Positions 40,244-49,682 are shown, counted from the stretch's first letter. The stretch: 55,101 bases of DNA from Chloroflexota bacterium (GCA_027623655.1 JAQBVG010000003.1:1-55101), one strand, 5' to 3'. The notes: generated by a model from the sequence alone, not told the origin. A program made the numbers and translations.

Positions 40244-41050
40244 ATGAACACCAGCACTGTCGAGGTGAACTACGCCGAGGGGCCTGACAATGGCCCGCCG
40301 GTGGTACTCATCCATGGGATTGGTGGTTGGTGGAAGGACTGGGAATCGGTGATCGAACAGCTATCAGTCAGGTGGCATGTGTACGCCATCGATCTGAGGG
40401 GACATGGCGACTCAGGCCGAACGTCCGGGTCTTACGACTTCATTGACTACCCGTCCGAGGTCATCGAATTTCTTCGTGATGTCGTCAGAACGCCAGCTTA
40501 CCTCGTGGGTCATTCGCTGGGTGGCGTTACGGCTGCAAGTGTTTGCGCACGGAATCCCGAACTGGTTGCGGCGGCCGTGCTCGAAGATCCACCGCTGTAT
40601 ATACGTGAATGGTTCGAGGAGTCTCCCAGCTCTTCTAGATTCAAGCAGTTGTTTGAAATACGAAGCAAGAATCTCGACATTCGAGGGACGGCAGGTGAGT
40701 TGCGAAAGATGAACGACACGATGTCGGATGCTGCGCTCCTGGCCTCGGCAAAAAAGGTGCTGAAGGTCGACCCCGGCGTATGGGGTGCAGCGATCGGAGC
40801 TCGAATGACCGATACGTGGGATCCGGACGCAGTGCTTGGCTCAGTCTCTTCCCCGGTACTCCTTGTACAGGCAAATCCCGACATGCATGGAGTCCTTCGA
40901 GACGTCGAAGCCACCCGCACCATCAATTTACTGGCGCAGGGTCGTCACGTGAAATGGGACGATTCGGGGCACTTAATGCACGCCAGCCATCCGGAGCGAT
41001 TTTCTCAACTCGTCGACGCCTACTTCAGCCAGGTTCTCAGAGACCGTTAG
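40244..41050 (+). CDS. Alpha/beta hydrolase (second copy)
   Basis: The 268-residue alpha/beta hydrolase has VLIHGIGGWWKDW (oxyanion hole), AIDLRGHGDSGR, the nucleophile VGHSLGGV and a C-terminal SGHLMHASHP with the catalytic His. It is a diverged paralog of the preceding gene, 31 nt downstream on the same strand. ATG 40244 follows a run of A and a weak ribosome-binding site. Substrate not assigned. The gene is convergent with pgpA. Confidence 0.85.
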   Translation: MNTSTVEVNYAEGPDNGPPVVLIHGIGGWWKDWESVIEQLSVRWHVYAIDLRGHGDSGRTSGSYDFIDYPSEVIEFLRDVVRTPAYLVGHSLGGVTAASVCARNPELVAAAVLEDPPLYIREWFEESPSSSRFKQLFEIRSKNLDIRGTAGELRKMNDTMSDAALLASAKKVLKVDPGVWGAAIGARMTDTWDPDAVLGSVSSPVLLVQANPDMHGVLRDVEATRTINLLAQGRHVKWDDSGHLMHASHPERFSQLVDAYFSQVLRDR

Positions 41051-41124
41051 CTGCCCGGTCGGTCTACCGCGCATGAGAAATCTGACCCGTCCTGGATTGC
41101 ATGCCCCAACTCGTCGAAAAGCGC

Positions 41125-41628
41125 TCAGGCGAAGAAAATCAACCTGACGACATTCAGGACCACGGCTCCAACTATCCCGGCACCAACGTCATCGAGCATC
41201 ACTCCCCAACCTCTAGGAACCGCCTCAAGTCGGCGAATCCCGAACGGTTTGAGGATGTCGAGTGCGCGAAACATAAAAAAACCGGCAACCAGCCAGGGCC
41301 AGGTTGCGGGAAGGAAAGCGATCGTCACCCACATGCCGACCCATTCGTCGATCACTCCTCGTGATGGATCGTGATCGCCTTCCGTCCCGATGTATCCGGT
41401 TGCCCAGATTCCGGCGATTGCCGTGATAGCGATCAGTCCAAAAAACCACACTGCGTCGCCTTCGCCATTGAACACTGCACGATCGAGCAGAAAGTAGACA
41501 ACCAATGCCGCCAACGATCCAACGGTCGCCGGTGCAACGAACGGCCACTTTCCCGACCCGAATCCGGTCGCGATAGTTTCGGCAACGAGCGAAACGGCAG
41601 GATTTTTCGTTGTACTTGAATGACGCAA
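41125..41628 (-). CDS. pgpA: Phosphatidylglycerophosphatase A
   Basis: PgpA dephosphorylates phosphatidylglycerophosphate in membrane phospholipid synthesis. Family marks are GFGSGKWPFVAPATVGSL, DPSRGVIDEWVGMW (acidic residues) and ALDILKPFGIRRLE...GWGVMLDDVGAG, with about four membrane helices. The track start (TTG 41661) overlaps ppc by 29 nt; TTG 41628, 4 nt after the ppc stop, gives 167 residues, a normal PgpA length. The start choice is uncertain. Confidence 0.88.
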   Translation of the reverse strand: MRHSSTTKNPAVSLVAETIATGFGSGKWPFVAPATVGSLAALVVYFLLDRAVFNGEGDAVWFFGLIAITAIAGIWATGYIGTEGDHDPSRGVIDEWVGMWVTIAFLPATWPWLVAGFFMFRALDILKPFGIRRLEAVPRGWGVMLDDVGAGIVGAVVLNVVRLIFFA

Positions 41629-41632
41629 GGTT

Positions 41633-44425
41633 CTACCCGGTGTTTTTAAGTCCGGCAGCAATACCGTTTATCGAAAGGAGCAGTGCCCGTTCGACACCCG
41701 GGTCTACTACATCCGAAGCTCGCCGTCGCGCGAGTAGCGAAACCTGGAGGTAGTTCAGTGGGTCTACGTAGTATTCGCGGACCGCAAGCGTCCGTTTCAA
41801 TACGGGCTGATTATCCAGCAGGTTCTCCTGACCGGTGATCCTGAGCACCTCTCGCACTGATCGATTCCTCTCTTCAGTAATGACATCGAAAATGTGGTGT
41901 AGTCCGGGATCGACCAGTGCGTCGACGTAACGACCGGCGATTTCCATGCTTGATTTCACAAGCGTCATTTCGACATTGGATACAAACGTGCGGAAGAACG
42001 GCCACTGCTCGAACATCTCCTGCAGCACATCTTCCATGCCCTCAGATCGAGCGTCGTGAAAGGCCTGTCCGACTCCGAAGTAACCTGGCACGACCTGTCG
42101 ACTTTGCATCCAGCCGAAAACCCACGGAATCGCCCGGAGGTCGTCGATGCTGCGCGTGCCGTCTGCGGAAGCGCGCCTAGAAGGTCGTGAGCCGATATTC
42201 ATCCCGGACAGCTCTTCGACCGGCGTCGAGGTCATGAAGTAGTCCACGAAGCCCTCTGTATCGATCAGGCTTCGGTATTTTCGATGCGCTCGTTCCGACA
42301 GCCAGTCCATTGCTGATAACCACCTGTTCAGCTTCGAGTCGTCGTGCCGCGGTTCAGCGTGAAGCAAAGATGCCTCAATTACCGCTGCAACCGTCAGTTC
42401 GAGATGATTTCGTGCAAGTTCTGGCAGGCCATACTTGTCAGAAACGACCTCGCCCTGCTCGGTGATCTTGATTCGACCCTCAACCGTGGCGTGCGGTTGA
42501 GCCATAATCGCATCGTTCGTCGGTCCGCCTCCACGACCCACACTTCCACCTCGACCGTGGAATAGCCGTATGGCGACACCGTGTTTCTGTCCTACAGACC
42601 GCAACTCTCGCTGCGCCTTGTACAGTTCCCATTGTGAGGTCATGATTCCGCCGTCCTTGTTCGAGTCGGAATAGCCGAGCATGACTTCGACAATTCCGCC
42701 GGATGCCATGACCAGCGATTTGACCTCAGGGATCGTTAGGTAGCGGTCCATGACTTCGTGGCAGCGCCTCAAGTCGTCAATCTCTTCGAACAGCGGTACC
42801 ACGGATAATCGAGAAACTCCATCGTTTGGCACGACCAGTCCAGATTCCTTAGCTAGCACAAGAACTGCGAGCAGATCGTCGACGTCACGGGTCATCGCCA
42901 CGATCCAACTTTCGATCACTTGCTGGCCGTACTCGTCCTGCGCCTCCCGAATCGTCTCGACCAGATCAAGGATTTCGAGGGTTGGCGGAGAGAAAATCGC
43001 AGTACGAGCTGTGAGTTCTCGCTTTGAAGTCAGCTCAGAAATCAACCGTGCCGATCTCTCGTCGACTGAAAGATTCGCAAATCCGCCAGGCACGTTCTCC
43101 ACACGTTCGATCAGCTCGTTTACCGCGGCGCCCGTCACTTCAGCGTGCTGACGTATGTCCATCGTCGCAAGCGTCATGCCAAACGCGGCGACTCGCTGTA
43201 TCAGACGGCGCATTACGCCATTTGCTGTAGCCGAACTCCCGTTCTCGCTCAGAGAATCGAGCATCAACTTGAGGTCTGCCAGCAACTCGTCGACGTTCGA
43301 GTAACGCTGATCGCTGTCCGAAGCTGCTGTTGAGGTTGAAAGTCCGTTCTGTAAGCGCGTGAAAATGTACGCACATTTCAGCCGATACGGCTCCTCTTCG
43401 TCGAGGTTCTTGAACTCTTCCCAGACAGCTGGCAGTAGATGTTTGTCCTCGTCCAGCGATTTCGACAGTGCCTCGCTGATCTCGACTATTCGTGTCGACT
43501 GGCTGAGGGTCCGCGCAAGCTCGGCGACGGCTGGAGTAAACAGCTTCAGTGCGCGTTCATGCTGAAGATCCAGTATTTGCCTCGTCAGTTCGTGCGTAAC
43601 ATTCGGGTTGCCATCGCGGTCGCCACCGACCCATGTTCCGAACCGCAGAGGTCGTGCGGTCGGTGACGACACAACACCCACGCGTTCGAGTTGTTCGTCG
43701 AGAGCCTCAAGCACTTCGGCAATTGCCGACCCGAACATGTCTTCCATGTAGTAGATGATGTTGCGGGCTTCATCGACCGGCAGTGGACGCTCATGCTGTA
43801 ACTCGTCAGTCTGCAGGATCTCTTCGATCACCTCTGAGAGTCGACGGTCTATTCGGCGAAGCTCGGACTGGAGTAACCGGGGATTCGACCGATCTTCCAG
43901 TAGTTGGCCGACCCGGCTCAATTTGTTCAGGATCGAACGTCTCGCCGCCTCGGTCGGATGGGCGGTGTAGACAGGTCGAACTTCCAGCCGGTTTATAAGG
44001 TCACGTATCTCATTGGCCGGGACATTGGCTTCACGGATTCGGTCGAATGCCTCCTCCAGCCACTCTCTCCTCGCACCAGCAACTCCTTTGAACTCGATGC
44101 GGTGGTGTTGTTCGGCTACGTTGGCCAGGTGAAAATAACTGGTGAATGCCCGGACAAGTCGAGTCACATGCCACAGGTCTGTTTCCTCGAGTCTGGCAAA
44201 TAGTCTGGACCGCACTTCCGGGTCAGGCGACTCCCGAAGAGACCGAGTGGCACTTCGAACGTACTCGACCAGCTGGAAAAGCTCTTCGCCCCACAGTGCC
44301 TTCAGCGTTTTGCCAAGCATGTCGCCCATGCGGCGAATGCCGTTGCGGAGCGCCGAATCTTCGCTGTCGAATTCGACCATGTCCTGGTCGTCTGGGCCGG
44401 ATGGATTATTCTGTGGACTGATCAT
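41633..44425 (-). CDS. ppc: Phosphoenolpyruvate carboxylase
   Basis: PEP carboxylase makes oxaloacetate from PEP and bicarbonate to replenish the TCA cycle. The 930-residue product has the catalytic-His segment YTAHPTEAARRSIL, GYSDSNKDGG, LFHGRGGSVGRGGGP, and RAIPWVFGWMQSR with VPGYFGVG. It ends in KNTG as is typical of the family (where the C-terminus closes the active site). ATG 44425 (MISPQNNP) is chosen over the track's 44494, which overlaps the hyi gene upstream. It pairs functionally with sucCD. Confidence 0.95.
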   Translation of the reverse strand: MISPQNNPSGPDDQDMVEFDSEDSALRNGIRRMGDMLGKTLKALWGEELFQLVEYVRSATRSLRESPDPEVRSRLFARLEETDLWHVTRLVRAFTSYFHLANVAEQHHRIEFKGVAGARREWLEEAFDRIREANVPANEIRDLINRLEVRPVYTAHPTEAARRSILNKLSRVGQLLEDRSNPRLLQSELRRIDRRLSEVIEEILQTDELQHERPLPVDEARNIIYYMEDMFGSAIAEVLEALDEQLERVGVVSSPTARPLRFGTWVGGDRDGNPNVTHELTRQILDLQHERALKLFTPAVAELARTLSQSTRIVEISEALSKSLDEDKHLLPAVWEEFKNLDEEEPYRLKCAYIFTRLQNGLSTSTAASDSDQRYSNVDELLADLKLMLDSLSENGSSATANGVMRRLIQRVAAFGMTLATMDIRQHAEVTGAAVNELIERVENVPGGFANLSVDERSARLISELTSKRELTARTAIFSPPTLEILDLVETIREAQDEYGQQVIESWIVAMTRDVDDLLAVLVLAKESGLVVPNDGVSRLSVVPLFEEIDDLRRCHEVMDRYLTIPEVKSLVMASGGIVEVMLGYSDSNKDGGIMTSQWELYKAQRELRSVGQKHGVAIRLFHGRGGSVGRGGGPTNDAIMAQPHATVEGRIKITEQGEVVSDKYGLPELARNHLELTVAAVIEASLLHAEPRHDDSKLNRWLSAMDWLSERAHRKYRSLIDTEGFVDYFMTSTPVEELSGMNIGSRPSRRASADGTRSIDDLRAIPWVFGWMQSRQVVPGYFGVGQAFHDARSEGMEDVLQEMFEQWPFFRTFVSNVEMTLVKSSMEIAGRYVDALVDPGLHHIFDVITEERNRSVREVLRITGQENLLDNQPVLKRTLAVREYYVDPLNYLQVSLLARRRASDVVDPGVERALLLSINGIAAGLKNTG

Positions 44426-44472
44426 GTTGAATAGAGGATTAGGACTGTGCGTAACATGCGGGCCCGAACCAA

Positions 44473-45249
44473 CTAGAGCCAGGCCGAAGCCCAACCCAGC
44501 GTGTCTTCAGTGCTTCTGCTGGGACCGTACTCGCACCCGACCCAGCCGTCGTATCCAATTTCGTCGAGGTGTCGCAACAAGAAGTCGTAGTTGATTTCAC
44601 CCGTGCCGGGTTCATGTCGACCCGGGTTATCGGCGATCTGGATGTGCTTGATCATTGGAAGGTGTTCTTTCACCGTCATGGCGAGATCGCCTTCCATGAT
44701 TTGCATGTGATAGTAGTCGTACTGGACCGCAAGGTTTGGGTGGTTGGCCTCCTCGATGACACTCAGCGCCTGTCTGGTGGTATTTACGAAGAAACCAGGT
44801 TGATCGCGCGTGTTGATGGCCTCAACGAGTGCGATGACGCCGACCTTGTCCAGTTGCTCGGCGGCGTGCCGCATATTGGAAATCAAAGTTGCCCTGGCAT
44901 CGTCTGCATCGACACCCTCTGGAAGTGGGCCGACCCCAATGTTCACACCCACACAGCCAAGACCCGAAGCGTATTCGACCGCCAGGGCGACTCGCTCCTG
45001 GTACAGGTCAGTGCGGTCTGGGCGTAGCGCGATATTACTCTTGCCAGTGTCTGGATCACTCACCGGCGAATTGATGATCACGTGCTTCAGGTGATTTCTT
45101 TCCAGCCGTTCCACGATCTGCTCGACGGTCACTGAATAAGGCGCCTGCAGTTCAACGCCCTTGAAGCCAGCTAGTGCCGCAGCATCATAGCGATCAAGCA
45201 GATCGTATTCGTTGAACATCCATTGAAGGTTCGCTTCGAGCTTCGGCAT
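44473..45249 (-). CDS. Hydroxypyruvate isomerase-like TIM barrel protein (copy 1)
   Basis: This 258-residue xylose-isomerase-like TIM barrel belongs to the hydroxypyruvate isomerase (Hyi) group. It has WMFNEYDLLDRYDAAALAGFKGVE, LVEAINTRDQPGFF, QYDYYHMQIMEGDL and QIADNPGRHEPGTGEINY, which carry the metal-binding Glu, Asp and His residues of the family. It is 101 nt downstream of a second copy on the same strand. Hyi interconverts hydroxypyruvate and tartronate semialdehyde in glyoxylate metabolism; the duplicated genes may have different substrates. Confidence 0.85.
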   Translation of the reverse strand: MPKLEANLQWMFNEYDLLDRYDAAALAGFKGVELQAPYSVTVEQIVERLERNHLKHVIINSPVSDPDTGKSNIALRPDRTDLYQERVALAVEYASGLGCVGVNIGVGPLPEGVDADDARATLISNMRHAAEQLDKVGVIALVEAINTRDQPGFFVNTTRQALSVIEEANHPNLAVQYDYYHMQIMEGDLAMTVKEHLPMIKHIQIADNPGRHEPGTGEINYDFLLRHLDEIGYDGWVGCEYGPSRSTEDTLGWASAWL

Positions 45250-45350
45250 TTAATCTCCCGATAGGTGCGTCAATTTCGGCTCCTAAAAGCGTCACCGATG
45301 ATCCGGACGCAGGGGCACGTTTACCGGACCGGTGGGACGTTGGGTCCGAG

Positions 45351-46127
45351 CTACAGGTACTTCGCAGCCCAACTCAGGCCAGCCAACGTGTCGCCTGCTG
45401 GAGCGTATTCACAACCGACCCAGCCGTCGTAGCCCCTGGAGTCGAGGTAAGGCAGCAAGAATTCGTAGTTGATCTCACCGGACCCCGGCTCATGACGTCC
45501 CGGGTTATCGGCGAGTTGGTAGTGACCGATCACGTCGAAGTTCGCATCGATCGATCGCGTCAGATTGCCCTCCATGATTTGCATGTGATAGATGTCGTAC
45601 TGGACCTTAACATTTGAAGCGCCAGTTGCCTCAACCGCTGCCCGGCTCTGGTTCGTCCGGGATACCGAGTAACCCGGAATGTCGATCGTATTTATCGCCT
45701 CGAGCAAAACCGTGATATCCGTCCCTGACACGGCATTCGACGCAAACTTCAGGTTTGCGACTAGAGTTTTCTGCATCTGCTCGGTATCCACACCCGGCCT
45801 GGTTTTACCCGCAAGGACGGTCAGGCGTTCACAACCGAGGACTTTCGCGTACTCGACTGCCTTGCCCACGCCATCCTCAAATTCACGGGTCCTATCTGGC
45901 AACGCCGCAATGCCGCGTTCACTTGCGGCCCAATCCCCTGCCGGAAAGTCGAACAGGACCTGCGTCAGGCCGTTCTGATCAAGCTTTTCCCTGATCTGAT
46001 CCGCAGGGTAGTCGTACGGAAACAGATACTCGACGCCTTTGAACCCGGCGTTCGCTGCAGCTGCGAAACGATCGAGGAAATCGACCTCGTTGAACATCAT
46101 CGAGAGATTGGCAGCAAGCTTGGTCAT
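45351..46127 (-). CDS. Hydroxypyruvate isomerase-like TIM barrel protein (copy 2)
   Basis: This is a 258-residue paralog of the preceding gene, same length and colinear. It has SMMFNEVDFLDRFAAAANAGFKGVE, LLEAINTIDIPGYS, QYDIYHMQIMEGNL and QLADNPGRHEPGSGEINY. Identity is high in the metal-site segments but low in the stretch after FKGVE, so it is an old tandem duplication with likely divergence in substrate. ATG 46127. Context with an SDR and amidase suggests a small-acid catabolic cluster. Confidence 0.85.
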   Translation of the reverse strand: MTKLAANLSMMFNEVDFLDRFAAAANAGFKGVEYLFPYDYPADQIREKLDQNGLTQVLFDFPAGDWAASERGIAALPDRTREFEDGVGKAVEYAKVLGCERLTVLAGKTRPGVDTEQMQKTLVANLKFASNAVSGTDITVLLEAINTIDIPGYSVSRTNQSRAAVEATGASNVKVQYDIYHMQIMEGNLTRSIDANFDVIGHYQLADNPGRHEPGSGEINYEFLLPYLDSRGYDGWVGCEYAPAGDTLAGLSWAAKYL

Positions 46128-46269
46128 CGATCGGGCGTCCTCGAACTGAGCTGGTTTTGGCGTCGAAAATCAAACGTAACAAATTGGTTGCACGCACTGA
46201 TACGCACTGGCACACACAATCATACGTGCCGATCTGAAACGGGGCACGGTACGAGTGTTGCCGGGCTTG

Positions 46270-47070
46270 CTAGTAGTAAATCGCCGTGCCGACTCCACCG
46301 CCCGCGGCGATGACGTCACCGTTGATAGCGATAGATCGCGGCGACGCGAGCATCGCAACCACGTAGGCGATGTCCGATGCATCGATTAACGTTTTCACCG
46401 AGTTGCCTTCTGCCATCTGCCTTTCAACTTCGGCTTCCGTCATGCCCGTCGCCTCGGCGCGTCTGGAGATCACACCTTCTGTCGCTTCGGTGCGAGTCAA
46501 ACCTGGGTGAATCACCGTCACGTTGATACCGTGGGGACCCAGCTCGTTGGCAAGGTTCTTGGTCATCGCGGTCACGGCAACGTTTCGCATTGAACCGATA
46601 ACCGTACCGGTGTTTCTCGATGCCATTCCAGAAATATTGATGATTCGGCCCCAGCCCTGTTCGATCATCTGGGGAGCGACATCACGAGCACAACGGAGAT
46701 AACCCATAACCTTGACGTTCATGTGATCGTTGAATTCATCCTCGGTCACTCCCTGCAATGTCGGAACCGCGTTCTGTCCCCCGGGCCGGGCCGCGCTGTT
46801 GACGAGAATGTCGATACCGCCAAGGGCACGTGTCGCTTCGGCAATGAGGTTGCGCACGCTCTCGTCAGAACCGGTGTCGGCCACGACCCCGACGACCTTC
46901 ACCCCCGATTCAGACGATATCTCCGCGGCCGTTGCATCGAGCGCCGCCTGGTTTCGAGCGGCGATCACGATGGAGACTCCCTCAGCGGCAAGCGTTCTCG
47001 CAATTGCCTTGCCGATACCTCGACTACCGCCGGTAACCAGCGCCCGTTTTCCTTGAAGTTTGAGATCCAC
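46270..47070 (-). CDS. SDR-family protein with Tyr and Lys of the active site replaced
   Basis: This 266-residue Rossmann protein of the short-chain dehydrogenase/reductase family has VTGGSRGIGKAIA for cofactor binding, ILVNSAARPGG, and INISGMAS with Ser147. The usual Tyr-x-x-x-Lys is absent: the segment reads GSMRNVAVTAMTKNLA, putting Gly159 and Asn163 in the Tyr and Lys positions. The rest (NVTVIHPGLTRTE) is normal. It may be a member of a divergent SDR subgroup using another mechanism, or a binding protein. ATG 47070 lies 27 nt downstream of the amidase stop. Confidence 0.85.
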   Translation of the reverse strand: MDLKLQGKRALVTGGSRGIGKAIARTLAAEGVSIVIAARNQAALDATAAEISSESGVKVVGVVADTGSDESVRNLIAEATRALGGIDILVNSAARPGGQNAVPTLQGVTEDEFNDHMNVKVMGYLRCARDVAPQMIEQGWGRIINISGMASRNTGTVIGSMRNVAVTAMTKNLANELGPHGINVTVIHPGLTRTEATEGVISRRAEATGMTEAEVERQMAEGNSVKTLIDASDIAYVVAMLASPRSIAINGDVIAAGGGVGTAIYY

Positions 47071-47097
47071 TTCAGAACTCCCTGATCGACTCGATCG

Positions 47098-48516
47098 CTA
47101 ACCCACCAAACCCGGTCGCTGTTTCCAGAAATTCGTTTCCCGTTCAAATGCACCGGCCAGTTGCAGTAAACCCGTTTCATCACGAGGTCGTCCTACCAGT
47201 TGCAAGCCCACCGGTAAGCCACTGTTCGTGAACCCCGCAGGGACCGACATGGCTGGTAAACCTGTCACCGAGATCGTGTAGCACGGCCACATCCAGTCGA
47301 GGTACGTTTCCAGCTCGATTCCGTTGATCTCGGTCACATATTCTTCGTCGATTGAGAACGGCGGTACCGACGTGACGGGCAGCGCGAGAAACTCGTACCG
47401 GTCGAAAAACACCATCAGTTGTTCCCATAACTTTGTTCGCAACTGTTCCGCGTGAGCCAGTTTGATGGCCGACATATTCAATCCCTGCTCCGCGTTCCAA
47501 ATCACGGTTTCTTTCATCTTGTCTCGGTGGTCCCGGAGATGAAGTTCGTGTTTGATTCCGAATGAGTAGGCACGTAGCGACTGGAAGATTTCGTCGGTGG
47601 TAGAGAGGTCGGGCTCGTCATCTTCCACGATGCAACCGAGATCCTCGAACACATGCCTCTGCTCCTCTGTGACACGGCTGTTCTCAGCGTCGATCGGTCT
47701 GCCGCCGAGATCCTTGCTCCATGCGATTCGAGTTCCTTTGAAATCCCGTTCCGGTATATCTGCAAAGGCAGTTGCCGATTCCGGGATAGAAAGCGGCGAC
47801 CTGGCGTCATGGCCTGCCATCACGCTGAGTTGAATAGCGATATCGTCAACGGTTCGCCCCATCGGTCCGCCCGTCGATAGATTCGACCAGCCTAGCCCGC
47901 CCAGCGTGGGAACTCGACCCGGTGCTGGCCTGATGCCCACGACGTTTGACCATGCGGCCGGGTTGCGAAGGGATCCTCCAAGATCGGAACCGGTAGCTAT
48001 CGGAACCATTCCACAGGCGAGGGCGACGCCGGTACCACCCGAACTGCCGCCACAGGTTTTGGTCACGTCATACGGGTTCTTCGTCGATCCGAACACCGCG
48101 TTGAACGTCTGAGACCCGGCACCAAATTCGGGAGTGTTCGATTTGCCGACGACGATCGCCCCGGCCCTTTTTACCCGCTCGACGATCAGGTCATCCTCAG
48201 TCGGAACGTAGTCTTTGTAGATCGGCGATCCCTGGGTAGTCAGAATACCTGCCGTGTTGTGAAGGTCCTTTACAGCTATTGGAAGACCATGCAGCCGACC
48301 CAGTTGCTTACCGTCGATACGGGCACGATCGGCCTTCCGGGCCTGTTCGATTGCCGATTCGGCAACCATCGTTACCATCGCGTTGACCGCGGGGTTCACT
48401 CGTTCGATCTGCTCAAGGTGCAGTCGCACGAGCTCTTCGGACGAGATATCGCCATCGGCGATCATTTTCGCTTGCTCACGTGCAGTCTTGAACACGAGCG
48501 AGGACGAGATCGACAA
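47098..48516 (-). CDS. Amidase signature-family enzyme
   Basis: The 472-residue amidase signature protein has its Ser-cisSer-Lys triad visible as Lys83 in PIAVKDLHN, Ser158 in GGSSGGTG, and nucleophile Ser182 in SDLGGSLRNPA. It has no GatB partner nearby, and the substrate-binding region differs from GatA, so it is probably a stand-alone amidase. Substrates range over aliphatic and aryl amides; not assigned. It is separated from cysK upstream by a terminator. Confidence 0.88.
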   Translation of the reverse strand: MSISSSLVFKTAREQAKMIADGDISSEELVRLHLEQIERVNPAVNAMVTMVAESAIEQARKADRARIDGKQLGRLHGLPIAVKDLHNTAGILTTQGSPIYKDYVPTEDDLIVERVKRAGAIVVGKSNTPEFGAGSQTFNAVFGSTKNPYDVTKTCGGSSGGTGVALACGMVPIATGSDLGGSLRNPAAWSNVVGIRPAPGRVPTLGGLGWSNLSTGGPMGRTVDDIAIQLSVMAGHDARSPLSIPESATAFADIPERDFKGTRIAWSKDLGGRPIDAENSRVTEEQRHVFEDLGCIVEDDEPDLSTTDEIFQSLRAYSFGIKHELHLRDHRDKMKETVIWNAEQGLNMSAIKLAHAEQLRTKLWEQLMVFFDRYEFLALPVTSVPPFSIDEEYVTEINGIELETYLDWMWPCYTISVTGLPAMSVPAGFTNSGLPVGLQLVGRPRDETGLLQLAGAFERETNFWKQRPGLVG

Positions 48517-48552
48517 AATTGCTTTCCTCGATGGGCTGGTCCGTTGGACCTC

Positions 48553-48590
48553 AAAACAAAAAGACCCCCATACCTCAACGGTTGGGGGTC
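48553..48590 (-). terminator. Rho-independent terminator of cysK
   Basis: On the minus strand GACCCCC...GGGGGTC (48584-48590 with 48563-48569) forms a 7-bp stem followed by TTTTTGTTTT (48553-48562). It lies 25 nt after the cysK stop, before the amidase, so it ends the moeB-cysK transcript. Confidence 0.85.
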
Positions 48591-48615
48591 GCGATGGTAC
48601 CTCGGAATAATGCGA

Positions 48616-49593
48616 CTACCACCACGTCTTGCCTTCAATTTCCGACTGGTCGAACTTGAAGTCCTCGCCGTAAATACCGGTTGAAAGATATTTCCAGCCG
48701 CCATCCGCGAACATTGCTACAATCTTGCCTTCGCGGCCCTCGTCCGACATTTTTTGCGCGATTTTCCTGGCTGTCGCAAACGTCGCACCCGAGGAAACAC
48801 CTACGAAAACGCCAGCGTCGGTCAGTAGTCGTCTCGTCCAGTAGAACGCCTCTTCGCCTTCGATCAAGATTCGTCCATCGAGTTTCTCGAGGTCAAGTAT
48901 CGGTGGGATGTAGCCATGCTCGATCGACCGAAGCCCCTGGACCTTATCGTCCGGATGTGGCGCAGTTGCGATGATCTTCACATTTGGATTGTGCTCACGA
49001 AGCGCACGGCCAACTCCCATCAGGGTGCCGCCCGTACCCAGTCCCGCAACGAACACGTCGATATCAGGCATGTCGCGGGCGATCTCTGGACCGGTTGTCG
49101 TGTAATGAGCGTTCGGATTTGCCGGATTCCCGTACTGGTACGGCATGTAGTACGACGGGTTCTCATCCGCAATCTGTTTAGCCATCACGATCGACTCATT
49201 TGTGCCCTTGTCTGCGTGCGACAGAATTACTTCGGCGCCGAACGCTTCAAGCAACTTAATGCGTTCGGGGGGAACGCTGGCCGGCATGACCACTTTGACC
49301 TTGTAACCGCGCAGTCGACCGATCATCGCCAGTCCGAGTCCAGTATTCCCGGATGTTGGCTCCAGGATCGTGTCTCCAGGCTTGATCAAACCATCCCGTT
49401 CGGCCGTAAGAATGAGTGATCTTGCCGCACGGTCTTTCACCGAGCCTGTCGGGTTGACGGATTCCAGCTTTCCGTAGATTCGAACCCCGGGGACCGGACT
49501 CAGGATCGACACATCGACAAGCGGTGTGTTGCCGATTGCATCCAACGCATCAATTTTTATTGCCGTTGACGGCGCGACGATAGGAGAAGCCAA
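48616..49593 (-). CDS. cysK: Cysteine synthase (O-acetylserine sulfhydrylase)
   Basis: This 325-residue PLP enzyme makes cysteine from O-acetylserine (or O-phosphoserine) and sulfide. Lys53 in NPTGSVKDRAA is the Schiff-base lysine; EPTSGNTGLGLA binds substrate, and GLGTGGTLMGVG the cofactor phosphate. ATG 49593. It lies 69 nt after moeB on the same strand with an Rrf2 regulator further upstream, so the cluster is probably for sulfur assimilation. An alternative is a CysM-like enzyme using a sulfur-carrier protein, which the MoeB neighbour would supply. Confidence 0.92.
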   Translation of the reverse strand: MASPIVAPSTAIKIDALDAIGNTPLVDVSILSPVPGVRIYGKLESVNPTGSVKDRAARSLILTAERDGLIKPGDTILEPTSGNTGLGLAMIGRLRGYKVKVVMPASVPPERIKLLEAFGAEVILSHADKGTNESIVMAKQIADENPSYYMPYQYGNPANPNAHYTTTGPEIARDMPDIDVFVAGLGTGGTLMGVGRALREHNPNVKIIATAPHPDDKVQGLRSIEHGYIPPILDLEKLDGRILIEGEEAFYWTRRLLTDAGVFVGVSSGATFATARKIAQKMSDEGREGKIVAMFADGGWKYLSTGIYGEDFKFDQSEIEGKTWW

Positions 49594-49646
49594 AAATAGT
49601 TCTTTCGTGGGGTAGTTGGACTCGTTATTTTCTGCGACGAAACCAT

Positions 49647-49682
49647 AGATGGTGTCGGCCGATTAATCGGCCGACACCATCT
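49647..49682. repeat. 36-bp perfect palindrome over the moeB stop codon
   Basis: AGATGGTGTCGGCCGATT is followed directly by its exact reverse complement. The centre is at the TAA stop of moeB: codons for MVSAD form one arm and the bases after the stop the other. It makes a long hairpin in RNA but has no T-run, so it is not a standard terminator. A role in 3'-end stability or as a protein-binding site is possible. Confidence 0.8.
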
